Position numbers and translations under genes: made by a program | Assembly (NCBI GenBank): GCA_002353485.1 | Contig: DEJS01000004.1 | Location: 1-63,107, forward strand | Reading direction: 5' to 3' | DNA: 63,107 bases | Source: Prevotella sp. UBA2742 | GTDB taxonomy: Bacteria > Bacteroidota > Bacteroidia > Bacteroidales > Bacteroidaceae | Shown: in pieces, positions 34,043-43,140 of the stretch | Numbering within the stretch: position 1 is the stretch's first letter | How the letters are laid out: each line of letters opens with the position of its first letter | Notes under the pieces: model-generated | Databases searched by the model: none | The model's input: the letters and a program-made list of their open reading frames with translations, nothing else | What the model was told of the DNA's origin: nothing

Positions 34043-35950
34043 ATGAACACAAAGAAATCAATATATCTGTCCTTGGCAGCAGCGCTGCTCCTGGGCTCCT
34101 GCTCGCCGGACGAGTATAGCCTGAGCAAGCCTGACCTGACGGCCGAGGAATTGGTTCAGGGCGTGGCATACACCGTCGACGTGGATGCCCAGAACACCAT
34201 CACCCTGACGAGCCTGCTCAACAAGAGCTACAACTGCTACTGGGTGCATCCCAACGGACGTGCGCAAGGAAATGTGGCTACGCTGGCACTACCCTTTGCA
34301 GGAACATACGAGGTCACCTTTGGTGTCGATACACGTGGTGGTGTCGTCTATGGTGCTCCCTACCAGTTCACCATCAACACCAACAACATGTCACTCTTGG
34401 AAGACCCACTCTACACCTACCTCACAGGTGGCGTAGGCAAGTCGAAGAAGTGGGTGCCTGTCGACAAGGACTATGGTGTAGGCAACTGCACGGGTCCGGT
34501 GATGTACTGTAACCCCGACGATGTGCTGAACGATGGCTCGGCATCTACCGACATCGGTATCAACCACATGGTGCCCAACTGGGACCCGGGATTCCAGTCG
34601 TGGCTTATTCCACAGGACTCGCCCTACATGAAGAGCTCGATGACCTTCTCGCTCGACGACAAGCAGGGATGCACCGTCTCCGTCTATCGTGCCGAAGAGG
34701 ACAAGACCTACAACGGTAAGTGGAACCTGCTCGTCGAGGACAAGAACCACCCCACGCTGTCGTTCACCGATGCCTTTGCCCTGCATAATGTGGGCTTCGA
34801 TGAGGTGTGCGCCAACTATACCGACAAGATTGTCATTACGGCGCTGACTCCTTATTTCTTGCAGCTCGCTACGATGCGTACCAACAGCGAGGGTCCCTGG
34901 TGGATAGTGTGGAACTACATTGCCGAGGACGTACAGCAGGGCAAGGTGCAGATTCCGTCGGACGAGGCCGAGTATCTGAATCCCACAGCACCGGTGCTGC
35001 CAGAGATTGAGGACCTGGAGACCAAGCTCTTCACTACGGACATCAATGGCGTCGAGTTCCAGGGTGCTGAGATGACCTTCCAGGTGAGCCAGGATGCAGC
35101 CTACGACTGGATGTGGTGGAACGGTGCTACATCTGCCTGGGAGAGTGTGGTCAAGGGTAACTACGGCTCCAGCTGGGCCCCCATGTGGGACGAGGACGCC
35201 GTGGCCGAGAGCGAGCTGACGCTGACCCGCAAGGGCGACTACACGTATGGCGAATACAGCGGTAAGTACACTATCCAGGACTCGAAGATAGTGTTCGACC
35301 AGCCCGTAACCTTCTTCACCGTTACTGGCGACCAGCGCACCGTCATGGTGACGGGCAGCGAGTGGCAGGTGTTCAAGGTGGACCCGGGCTCGGAACTCAT
35401 CATCGGTGTACCCGACGGTAAGGATGCCAACGGTGCTACCAATGCCTATCTCGTGGCAGGCTTCACCTACAAGGCGGTGGGTGGCGGTCAGACGGGACCG
35501 GTCAACGTTCCCTTCATTGCCGAGAATGCCAACAACTATATCGAGGCAGGCCAGTACTTCCGTTGTCAGATATACAACCCGTGGGGTGGTGGCGGCGATG
35601 CCGTAGACCCAGCCAACATCAAGCTGAAGAAGAACCAGAAGCTCAACGTCACCCTGCGTCTTTCGGGCTTCACCTTCTCGCAGCCAGCCAAGATGGTGCT
35701 TTGCTGCAACCGCGGTGATGAGCAGAATTGGGAACCAGACTGCTTCAACTACGCTCGCGCCATTACCGTCAACGGCGACGGCACCTATACTATTTCGTGG
35801 ACTAACGACACGGGGTCTACCGTGAAGTGGGACGACGCCACCTCGGCACTGACCATGACCATGCAGTATGTGGGCTATGCTACGCTGGCCGACGAGTCTG
35901 ACGCAGGCCTGAAGGCAGCATGCGCTATTGAGAGCATCACTATTGAGTGA
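34043..35950 (+). CDS. SusE-position surface lipoprotein, putative glycan binding
   Basis: 635 residues with lipobox LGSC (Cys20) followed by SPDEYS. It sits in the third position of the locus, where SusE/SusF-like glycan-binding lipoproteins are encoded. The N-terminal about 110 residues look like a PKD or Ig-type sandwich (CYWVHPNGRAQGNVATLALP). The middle region (about 120-310) is Trp-rich, with SKKWVPVDKDYGVGNCTGP, and resembles domains of PUL proteins that bind beta-glucans. The C-terminal part (about 480-630) contains YFRCQIYNPWGGGGDAVDP, related in style to the repeats of the next gene. No enzymatic residues are apparent. Binding specificity is inferred from context only. Confidence 0.7.
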   Translation: MNTKKSIYLSLAAALLLGSCSPDEYSLSKPDLTAEELVQGVAYTVDVDAQNTITLTSLLNKSYNCYWVHPNGRAQGNVATLALPFAGTYEVTFGVDTRGGVVYGAPYQFTINTNNMSLLEDPLYTYLTGGVGKSKKWVPVDKDYGVGNCTGPVMYCNPDDVLNDGSASTDIGINHMVPNWDPGFQSWLIPQDSPYMKSSMTFSLDDKQGCTVSVYRAEEDKTYNGKWNLLVEDKNHPTLSFTDAFALHNVGFDEVCANYTDKIVITALTPYFLQLATMRTNSEGPWWIVWNYIAEDVQQGKVQIPSDEAEYLNPTAPVLPEIEDLETKLFTTDINGVEFQGAEMTFQVSQDAAYDWMWWNGATSAWESVVKGNYGSSWAPMWDEDAVAESELTLTRKGDYTYGEYSGKYTIQDSKIVFDQPVTFFTVTGDQRTVMVTGSEWQVFKVDPGSELIIGVPDGKDANGATNAYLVAGFTYKAVGGGQTGPVNVPFIAENANNYIEAGQYFRCQIYNPWGGGGDAVDPANIKLKKNQKLNVTLRLSGFTFSQPAKMVLCCNRGDEQNWEPDCFNYARAITVNGDGTYTISWTNDTGSTVKWDDATSALTMTMQYVGYATLADESDAGLKAACAIESITIE

Positions 35951-35982
35951 GTAGTTATGTAGTTAAGTAGTTAAGAAGTTAA
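35951..35982. repeat. Four 8-bp tandem units
   Basis: GTAGTTAT, GTAGTTAA, GTAGTTAA and GAAGTTAA follow directly on the stop codon of the SusE-position gene. The degenerate run continues nearly to the next ATG at 35997. Confidence 0.8.
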
Positions 35983-35996
35983 AGAAATTAAGAATT

Positions 35997-38537
35997 ATGA
36001 AACTATCAAGAATATATTCCGCAGCAATGGCGCTCCTCGTAGGAGCTGCCATGCTGACCGCGTGCAGCGATACTGACGACTACTCTGCCAGTAACACTCC
36101 GCTGCTTGGCGATGGTGCCGTAGTGACGGGCTCGTCCGATGTTACGGCCACCTCGGCCACTTTCCACGGCACGGTGACGGGGCTGGAGAAGATGAACACG
36201 GCCTCCTACACCACCGGCTTCAGGTATGGCTTCGCACAGAACGCGCTCACGGAGACGGCTTCTGCTGCCTCGGTCGCAGAGTTCTCGTCAACGCTGACAG
36301 GCCTGCAGAATGCTACCACCATCTACTATCAGGCCTTTGTTACCCTGCAAGGCAAGCTGACCTACGTGGGCGAGGTGAAGTCGCTGATTACCACCGATGC
36401 CAAGGCCATCACCGAGGGCCACGACTATGTAGACTATGCCAAGGCCACGCTCTTCGGAGCCACACAGCAGGCTCCTGCCGATGCCAAGGATGCTGGCTTC
36501 GTCATCTCGCTGTCGCAGGATGTCGAGTCGGTACGGAGCGGTCTGCGTCTGTCGATGGGAAGCACGCCCGAGAACTTCTCGCGTTCCACCTGCGGCCTGC
36601 TGCCGGCTACCACCTACTACTATGCTGCCTATCTCGACCTGGGCGCCGGCGTGGTCTATGGCGACGTGAAGTCGTTCCAGACTGCCGCCCACGAGACGAG
36701 TGTCGACGATGAGTTCGTTGACCTGGGGCTCTCCGTCAAGTGGGCCAAGCACAACATCGGTGCAAAGGAGTTATCCGACTTCGGCGGATATTTCGGCTTT
36801 GGCGACCTCACCGGTGTCAATCCCAGCATCGATCCTGCCGACTATGCCAGCAGCGACACCTATAAGACCTCTGCCGACGTGGCTTATCTCTATACTGGTG
36901 GCAAGGGCACCCTGCCTACCGCCGACCAGTTCGAGGAGCTCTTCTCACTCTGTGTGCCTACCTATGGCGAGATGGACGGTGTGCCGGGCTATACCTTTAC
37001 CGGTCCTAACGGCAACAGCATCTTCCTGCCTGCAGCAGGCAAGCGTGTAGGCCATGATGTGACCGAACAGGGTGTCCGGGGCTACTATCTCACCGGGTCT
37101 GTCAATACCAGCAGCACCCAGTATGCCATTGACTACGAGTTCTCTAGCACCACAGGCACCCGTGCCACCCGTGCCACCTACGAGGCCCTGGCCGTACGTC
37201 CTGTCTCTACCGCACGCGACGTGAAGCTCGACAAGTCGATGCTCTGTCACACATGGTATCTTGACATTGACGAGGATGCCAAGTGTCGCAAGTATGCCGG
37301 TCCGCTCTATTTCTACGGCTCTGACGACTCGTGGCGCACCGTCACCAACGGCGAGCCCATACAGGGCGACGTATGGAACTGGTCGCCCGACTATGCAGGC
37401 AACAGCTGGCTGTGCGAGGCCAAGGACTATGGCTATATGACGTTCAAGGAGGACGGCACCGTAGAGGTCAACCAGAACGGCACCATGAAGACGGGTACCT
37501 ACACCGTCGACGAGACCAACAAGACGCTGACCCTTCAGGGCGTAGAGCTGCTTTATATCGACAACTACTACGCACAGGCTACCAACTGGACTACCAAGCT
37601 GAAGATTCTGGCCATTGACGACACTGGCATGCAGATTGGTGTCATGCGCGACAACTCCAGCGAGGGCCTCTGCACATGGTCGTTCAACTACGTCAACGAG
37701 GAGGCCCGCAAGCCTACCAAGTACACGGCCAGCCTGCTCTTCTGGGACGACAAATACAACTCGGCATGGGCTTCCGACTACTCCGAAATCAAGGTCGAGG
37801 CCGGCCGGCAGTACACCTTCGAGGTCAGCGGTCAGCGCGACGGCGGTAAGGTAGTAGTGCTCGACTTCCCGGGACTCATGGCCACCTATCCCAATGCCAT
37901 CATCCGTATCGACAAGATAGAGTGCGACGGCCGCGACGTAGCCTTCGACGTGTCGAAGTTCAAGACGGGCGACCTTGAGGACAACGGCAACTACCGCATT
38001 GAGCTCTTCAACATCTGGGGAGCCGGCACGGGCAGCGACAGCCCCTTCGGCGGCGGTGCCAAGGAGCAGGAGCCTGCCCTGGCTTACAGCAGCTCTATGA
38101 AGATTACCTACACCATCCTTACCCTTGAGGGCTTCCAGTGCGGACTGAGCGCTGCTGCCAACGACTGGAGCGGCAACTGGGGCGACGAGAAGATAGGCGT
38201 TGGCGGTCCTGGCACCTATACCGTGGTCAACCATACGCCAGTGCCCAATGGCATGGTGGTAGTGGCCGACATTGCCGGCATGTCCGCCGCCTTCCCCAAT
38301 GCCTCTGTCACCCTGACCAAGGTGGAGGTAGACGGCAAGGAGGTAGCCTTCGACGAGTCGAAGATTAAGTATGGCGACATAGAGGGCAAGGGCAACTTCC
38401 GCATCGAGCTGTTCAACGCCTACGGCTCCGGAACAGCTGCCGACAGCCCCTTCGGCGGCGGTGCCAAGGACTTCGAGCCGGCGCTCGGATTCACCGACCG
38501 TCTCGCCGTGACATTCACGGTCAACAGCCTCTATTAA
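35997..38537 (+). CDS. Modular surface lipoprotein with FISUMP-like and duplicated binding modules
   Basis: 846 residues with lipobox LTAC (Cys23) and an acidic SDTDD after it, typical of surface export. Two FN3-like modules cover about 35-230 (TSATFHGTVTGLEK, TTIYYQAFVTLQGKLTYVGE). Residues about 237-405 (DEFVDLGLSVKWAKHNIGA, then FGGYFGFGD) match the Fibrobacter succinogenes major paralogous domain. A lipocalin-like stretch follows (LCHTWYLDIDEDAKC). Two tandem beta-sandwich repeats close the protein (about 574-707 and 711-843), sharing YRIELFN/FRIELFN and ADSPFGGGAK/SDSPFGGGAK. Several modules and no catalytic motif suggest multivalent binding of the glycan cut by the downstream GH5. Confidence 0.7.
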   Translation: MKLSRIYSAAMALLVGAAMLTACSDTDDYSASNTPLLGDGAVVTGSSDVTATSATFHGTVTGLEKMNTASYTTGFRYGFAQNALTETASAASVAEFSSTLTGLQNATTIYYQAFVTLQGKLTYVGEVKSLITTDAKAITEGHDYVDYAKATLFGATQQAPADAKDAGFVISLSQDVESVRSGLRLSMGSTPENFSRSTCGLLPATTYYYAAYLDLGAGVVYGDVKSFQTAAHETSVDDEFVDLGLSVKWAKHNIGAKELSDFGGYFGFGDLTGVNPSIDPADYASSDTYKTSADVAYLYTGGKGTLPTADQFEELFSLCVPTYGEMDGVPGYTFTGPNGNSIFLPAAGKRVGHDVTEQGVRGYYLTGSVNTSSTQYAIDYEFSSTTGTRATRATYEALAVRPVSTARDVKLDKSMLCHTWYLDIDEDAKCRKYAGPLYFYGSDDSWRTVTNGEPIQGDVWNWSPDYAGNSWLCEAKDYGYMTFKEDGTVEVNQNGTMKTGTYTVDETNKTLTLQGVELLYIDNYYAQATNWTTKLKILAIDDTGMQIGVMRDNSSEGLCTWSFNYVNEEARKPTKYTASLLFWDDKYNSAWASDYSEIKVEAGRQYTFEVSGQRDGGKVVVLDFPGLMATYPNAIIRIDKIECDGRDVAFDVSKFKTGDLEDNGNYRIELFNIWGAGTGSDSPFGGGAKEQEPALAYSSSMKITYTILTLEGFQCGLSAAANDWSGNWGDEKIGVGGPGTYTVVNHTPVPNGMVVVADIAGMSAAFPNASVTLTKVEVDGKEVAFDESKIKYGDIEGKGNFRIELFNAYGSGTAADSPFGGGAKDFEPALGFTDRLAVTFTVNSLY

Positions 38538-38550
38538 TGTATAATGAACG

Positions 38551-40107
38551 ATGAATAATATGAAGAAGATACTCATGCTGCTGGTGGCCCTCGTGGCCAC
38601 CGCAGCCTTCGCTGCCTGCGGTGGCGACGATGCCGGCGACGGCGGCGGTGGCACCACCACCGTCAGCACGCTCTCCGTGCGCCCGCAGTCGCTGACGTTT
38701 ACTGCCCAGGGTGGGCAGCAGACCGTCTCGGCACAAGCACCCTCACAGCCTACAGCTACCAGCACCGCCGACTGGTGCCAGGTCAGCGTGGGACCACTCT
38801 CCGGGTCGCTCAAGGTGTCTACCGTCACCGTCGTCGTGGCTCCTAACACCACCACCTACGAACGTACGGCCACCATCACCATTACCGCCGGTACGCAGTC
38901 GCAGACCGTCACCGTCAGTCAGGCCGAAGGCACGGCGCCCTCGCAGCCCACGGGGTCCATCACCAAGGAGGCCCGTGCCATAGCTAAGGAGATGGCGCCC
39001 GGCTGGAATCTGGGCAACACCCTCGAGGCTACCGGCAGCGGACTGGCTGCCGAGACCGCCTGGCAGCCCACCAAGACCACCCAGCAGGTCATCGATGCCG
39101 TCAAGGCTGCCGGCTTCCGCTCGGTGCGCATACCCTGCTCGTGGGACATCCACTGCGACAGCAACGGCAGGATTGATGCCGAGTGGCTGGCACGTGTCAA
39201 GCAGGTCGTCGACTACTGCATAGGCGCCGGCCTCTACGTCGTGCTCAACGACCACTGGGACGGCGGGTGGATTGAGGTGCTCGGATTCTCCAAGTCCTCT
39301 GAGAGCTACCAGTCAGTGGTGGGCAACCAAGAGTACATCCAGGCCAAGGCCAACCGTCTGGCCGACCTGTGGACACAGGTAGCCACTGCCTTCCGCGACT
39401 ACGACGAGCACCTGCTCTTTGCCGGACTCAACGAGCCCTTTCAGGAGTACAACCTGTTCAGCAGTCACCACGAAGAACTTACCCCCATACTGGCCATCTA
39501 TAACGCCGCCTTCGTAGGTGCCGTACGCGCTACGGGCGGCAACAACGCCCTGCGCACACTGGTCATACAAGGCCCCAGCACCGACATCAGCTCCACCACT
39601 CGCTATTACGCCGACGGTCCGATGCTGGAGCAGGCCGGACGACTCATGCTCGAGGTGCACTACTACAACCCCGGCCAGTTCTGCGGCACCTTCGATGCCA
39701 CGGGCGACAAGGCCTTCTACTATTGGGGCTCGGACAACCATGCCGCCGACCACAACGCCACCTACGGCGAGGAGGGCGACATGCAGCAGCTGTTCGCGTC
39801 GTTGAAGACCCGTTTCACCTCAAAGGGCTATCCCGTCATCATTGGCGAGTATGCCGGCCTGCAGCGCACCATCACGGGCAACCAGGACAAGCATAACGCC
39901 TCCGTACGCGCCTACTATGAGTGCGTCAACCGTTATGCCACCGACAATGGCATCGTGGCCTTCGCATGGGACACCAACGACGTCGCCGGCCTCCTTACCG
40001 AAGGAGGCTCCAGCACCATCATCGACCGTGCCAAGGCTGCCGTGGCAGGACAGCATGCCCTCGACGGCATCAAGGCTGGCGTCGCTGCCGGACAATGGCC
40101 CTACTGA
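38551..40107 (+). CDS. BACON-GH5 endoglucanase lipoprotein
   Basis: 518 residues with lipobox FAAC (Cys23), then a BACON domain (about 40-125: LSVRPQSLTFTAQGGQQTVS) and a GH5 catalytic barrel (about 140-510). The GH5 start is GWNLGNTLEA, followed by RIPCSWDIH, LNDHWDGGW, the acid/base Glu295 in FAGLNEPF, EVHYYNP and the nucleophile Glu433 in VIIGEYAGL. The arrangement is closest to subfamily GH5_4-type endo-beta-1,4-glucanases, which act on cellulose, xyloglucan or mixed-linkage glucan. Substrate is not decided by sequence. It is the last gene of the SusC-D operon and defines it as a plant beta-glucan type locus. Confidence 0.93.
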   Translation: MNNMKKILMLLVALVATAAFAACGGDDAGDGGGGTTTVSTLSVRPQSLTFTAQGGQQTVSAQAPSQPTATSTADWCQVSVGPLSGSLKVSTVTVVVAPNTTTYERTATITITAGTQSQTVTVSQAEGTAPSQPTGSITKEARAIAKEMAPGWNLGNTLEATGSGLAAETAWQPTKTTQQVIDAVKAAGFRSVRIPCSWDIHCDSNGRIDAEWLARVKQVVDYCIGAGLYVVLNDHWDGGWIEVLGFSKSSESYQSVVGNQEYIQAKANRLADLWTQVATAFRDYDEHLLFAGLNEPFQEYNLFSSHHEELTPILAIYNAAFVGAVRATGGNNALRTLVIQGPSTDISSTTRYYADGPMLEQAGRLMLEVHYYNPGQFCGTFDATGDKAFYYWGSDNHAADHNATYGEEGDMQQLFASLKTRFTSKGYPVIIGEYAGLQRTITGNQDKHNASVRAYYECVNRYATDNGIVAFAWDTNDVAGLLTEGGSSTIIDRAKAAVAGQHALDGIKAGVAAGQWPY

Positions 40108-40141
40108 CCACGACTGCAGATGTTTTGATTCATAACGAAAA

Positions 40142-40185
40142 AGCCCCCGAGTCGATGAGCTACGTCAGACTCGGGGCTTTTTTTT
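40142..40185 (+). terminator. Intrinsic terminator of the SusC-GH5 operon
   Basis: AGCCCCCGAGTC (40142-40153) pairs, with one bulged C, to GACTCGGGGCT (40168-40178), followed by a run of T. Confidence 0.9.
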
Positions 40186-40220
40186 GCGGTGTAAAAACAC
40201 TGCCTTGCGAGGGTTTGGGG

Positions 40221-40260
40221 TCGTTCTGTCCTCGTTTTATCCTCGTTCTATCCTCGTTAC
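40221..40260. repeat. 11-bp tandem units
   Basis: TCGTTCTGTCC, TCGTTTTATCC, TCGTTCTATCC and the partial TCGTTAC occupy 40221-40260 without gaps. They share the TCCTCGTT string with the larger array at 60294-60513. The rest of 40186-40396 holds the BaiN-like gene promoter only. Confidence 0.9.
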
Positions 40261-40364
40261 TTTTTACGTGGGAAGATTGAAACGAGAGCGGGCGTAAAAT
40301 GGGGAAAAAGCGCTCTTACGTGAAAGATTCCTCCAAAAGAGGTGATTTTCTCAGATTCTGTTTG

Positions 40365-40372
40365 TACCTTTG
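40365..40372 (+). promoter_or_regulatory. Promoter of the BaiN-like flavoprotein gene
   Basis: TACCTTTG, 24 bp before ATG 40397. Confidence 0.7.
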
Positions 40373-40396
40373 TCGCAGAATAGGAAAAGGTAAGCT

Positions 40397-41596
40397 ATGC
40401 GTACAGCGATTATTGGCGGTGGGGCGGCAGGTTTTTTCCTGGCCGTGAACCTGAAGGAGATGATGCCCGGGATGCAGGTCTGCATTCTGGAACGCAGCCA
40501 GCGTGTGCTGGCCAAGGTGGCGGTGAGTGGCGGCGGGCGGTGCAACTGTACCAACACGTTTCGCCGTGTCAGCGACGTGGCTGCGGTATATCCGCGCGGC
40601 CACAGGCTGATGAAGCGGCTGCTGAAGGTGTTCAGTCAGGACGATGCCTACCGGTGGTTCGAGGGTCATGGCGTGCCTTTGGTGGTGCAGGAGGACGACG
40701 ACTGTGTGTTCCCCGAGGCACAGGACTCGCAGGCCGTCATCGGCTGTTTCCTGTCGCTGGCGCACCGCTATGGGGTGGAGATACGCAGGGGCTGTAAGGT
40801 GCAGTCGCTGGACGATGTGGCGGGCTTCGACTATGTGGCGGTGACCACCGGTGGCTCGCCCAGCGGCGAGGGACTGCGGTGGCTGGCCGACCTGGGGCAC
40901 GAGATTGAGCGGCCCGTGCCGTCGCTCTTCTCGCTGCGTGTTGACGATACTGCACTTAACGATCTGCAGGGCTTGGTGGTGCCTCAGACCATGGTGCACA
41001 TTGCGGGTACTAAGCTGCGGGCCGAGGGACCGCTGCTGCTGACGCACTGGGGCATGAGCGGACCGGCCATTCTGCGACTGTCAAGCTATGCGGCCCGACA
41101 CTTGGCGGACTGCAACTTCCAGGTGCCGCTAAGTGTCAACTGGACGGGAATGACCGACCAGCAGGTGCAGGAGGTCCTTTATGAGACGGCCCTCAGCCAG
41201 GCTCAGAAACGGTTGACTACGTTCAACGGCTTTGGCCTGCCAGGCCGGCTGTGGGCGTTGCTGCTCGACAGGGCCTTGGCATCGAAGGCCGGACAGCGCT
41301 GGATGGACATCGGCAAAAAGGACATCAACCGCATGGTCAATGTCCTTTGTAATGATAGCTATCTGACGGCCGGCCGTGCTCCGTTCAGGGATGAGTTCGT
41401 GACCTGCGGCGGCATATCGCTGAAGGCCGTCAATGCGTCTACGCTGGAGAGCCGCCACGTGCCGGGACTGTACTTTGCCGGCGAGGTGCTTGACGTAGAC
41501 GGCGTCACCGGCGGTTTCAACTTTCAGACGGCCTGGACGACGGCATACGTGGTGGCGCAGAGCATTAGCAAGGCGGCCGCAGCGCGTGGCCTGTAG
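40397..41596 (+). CDS. BaiN/HI0933-family FAD-dependent oxidoreductase
   Basis: 399 residues, normal for the family. The FAD-binding Rossmann start is MRTAIIGGGAAGFFLAVNL. LAKVAVSGGGRCNCTNTF is the family signature, and the C-terminal FAD contact is FAGEVLDVDGVTGGFNFQ. The HI0933/BaiN group of flavoproteins is poorly characterised; BaiN of bile-acid dehydroxylating clostridia is one named member, but a bile-acid role here would be speculation. It is cytoplasmic and monocistronic, convergent with the Fe-S aldo/keto reductase gene. Confidence 0.85.
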   Translation: MRTAIIGGGAAGFFLAVNLKEMMPGMQVCILERSQRVLAKVAVSGGGRCNCTNTFRRVSDVAAVYPRGHRLMKRLLKVFSQDDAYRWFEGHGVPLVVQEDDDCVFPEAQDSQAVIGCFLSLAHRYGVEIRRGCKVQSLDDVAGFDYVAVTTGGSPSGEGLRWLADLGHEIERPVPSLFSLRVDDTALNDLQGLVVPQTMVHIAGTKLRAEGPLLLTHWGMSGPAILRLSSYAARHLADCNFQVPLSVNWTGMTDQQVQEVLYETALSQAQKRLTTFNGFGLPGRLWALLLDRALASKAGQRWMDIGKKDINRMVNVLCNDSYLTAGRAPFRDEFVTCGGISLKAVNASTLESRHVPGLYFAGEVLDVDGVTGGFNFQTAWTTAYVVAQSISKAAAARGL

Positions 41597-41621
41597 GCCT
41601 GTCCCCATGAATCTGTGATTC

Positions 41622-43028
41622 TTATTCGTCCTTGCTGCGCGACAGGGTGTCCTGGCGCAGCGACTCTACGTAGTCGCTGATCTTGTGGAGCTCGCGGGGT
41701 ATGCGTATGCTCTGCGGACAGTGGGGCTCGCACTGGCCACACCCGATGCAGTGGTCTGCCTGTCGCAGACGCGGCACGGCACGGTCGAGCCCGATGAGGT
41801 AGCGGCGGCGCAGCTCCTTGTAGTTCTCATCAGTACGGTCGGTAGGCAGCAGCCCCTCGTTCTTGCACTTGTTGTAGTGGACGAAGATGGCCGGGATGTC
41901 GATGCCGTAGGGGCAGGGCATGCAGTACTTACAGTCGTTGCAGGGGATGTTCTGCAGGCCGACAATGCGTTCGGCCACTTCTTTGTCGAGGTACTGCTGC
42001 TCGTATTTGTTCAGGGGTACCAGTGGACAGTAGGTGAGCAGGTTGTCCTTCAAGTGCTCCATGTAGGTCATGCCCGACAGCACAGTGAGCACGCCCTCGG
42101 GTGTGCCGGCATAGCGGAAGGCCCACGAGGCTACGCTGCGCTCGGGCGCACGCTTCTTGATCTCGGTGGCCAGAAACTGGGGCAGGTTGGCCAGACGGCC
42201 GCCCAGCAGAGGCTCCATGATCACCGAGGGAATGCCACGCTTCTGCAGCTCGGCATAGAGATAGCTGGCGTCGACGTTGCGGTTGCTGATCTCGTTGGCA
42301 AAGTTCCAGTCCAGATAGTTCAGCTCTATCTGGCAGAAGTCCCAGTGGTACTTGTCGTGCATGGCCAGTATCTCGTCGAAGACATTCTTGATGCCGTGGA
42401 ACGAGAAGCCGAGGTTGCGTATGCGGCCCGCCTCGCGCTCTTTCATCAGGTAGTCCATCATGCCATTGTCTACGTAGCGGCGGTTGAACTCTTCAGTGCT
42501 GCCGCCTACGGCGTGCAGCAGGTAGTAGTCGATGTAGTCTACCTGCAGCTGCTTCAGCGAGTTCTTGTACATACCGATGCTAGCCTCGCGCGTCTGCAAC
42601 GTGGGGTTGAAGTTCGACAGCTTGGTGGCAATGAAATACTCTGAGCGCTTGTGGCGGCTCAGGGCTATGCCCGTGCAGGCCTCCGACTTGCCCTGGCAGT
42701 AGACGGGGCTGGTGTCGAAGTAGTTGACGCCATGCTCAATGGCATAGTCCACCTGGCGGTTTATCATCTCCTGGTCGTAGTCCGCCTCGTTCTCCGTCTT
42801 CGACGGCAGGCGCATCATGCCATAGCCTAAGAGCGACACCTTGTCGCCCGACGTGGGGTTGGTGCGGTACGTCATCTTGCCCACGGGGGGCTCTACTTGT
42901 TGCCTGTATTCACTGACGGCCTTCGTCTCGCTCTTAGCCTTACAGCCCGATAGGACGGCAGCCGTAGCTACGGTGCCTCCCCCCATCAGCTTCAGGAACG
43001 AACGACGTGATATATTCTGCTTGCTCAT
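41622..43028 (-). CDS. Tat-exported aldo/keto reductase with two [4Fe-4S] ferredoxin sites
   Basis: 468 residues. The N-terminus has the twin-arginine motif SRRSFLK (7-13), a hydrophobic stretch and a following LSGC that could be a lipobox, so the protein is exported folded and perhaps lipid-anchored. Residues about 55-340 form an aldo/keto reductase barrel (LLGYGMMRLPS, YFDTSPVYCQGKSE, YYLLHAVGG). The C-terminal about 120 residues carry two cluster motifs (CNDCKYCMPCPYGID and CIGCGQCEPHCP). It lies downstream of the NapH-like Fe-S gene and of tatC/tatA, which would supply electrons and export. Substrate unknown. Confidence 0.88.
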   Translation of the reverse strand: MSKQNISRRSFLKLMGGGTVATAAVLSGCKAKSETKAVSEYRQQVEPPVGKMTYRTNPTSGDKVSLLGYGMMRLPSKTENEADYDQEMINRQVDYAIEHGVNYFDTSPVYCQGKSEACTGIALSRHKRSEYFIATKLSNFNPTLQTREASIGMYKNSLKQLQVDYIDYYLLHAVGGSTEEFNRRYVDNGMMDYLMKEREAGRIRNLGFSFHGIKNVFDEILAMHDKYHWDFCQIELNYLDWNFANEISNRNVDASYLYAELQKRGIPSVIMEPLLGGRLANLPQFLATEIKKRAPERSVASWAFRYAGTPEGVLTVLSGMTYMEHLKDNLLTYCPLVPLNKYEQQYLDKEVAERIVGLQNIPCNDCKYCMPCPYGIDIPAIFVHYNKCKNEGLLPTDRTDENYKELRRRYLIGLDRAVPRLRQADHCIGCGQCEPHCPQSIRIPRELHKISDYVESLRQDTLSRSKDE

Positions 43029-43140
43029 ATATATTATATGTGTTTCCTTTCACCGCAGGAAAAGACTCTGTGCCCCTGTGGCTCTGTGGTGAATGTATAA
43101 AAATAATTGTATTTCATCTGCTTCTGTATCCCTTTTACCC

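Noticed and set aside
36945..38855. Long open frame of 636 codons on the minus strand
   Set aside because: It lies wholly opposite the modular lipoprotein and the start of GH5, which have clear lipoboxes and domains. High GC keeps the antisense frame open. Its protein has no motif.
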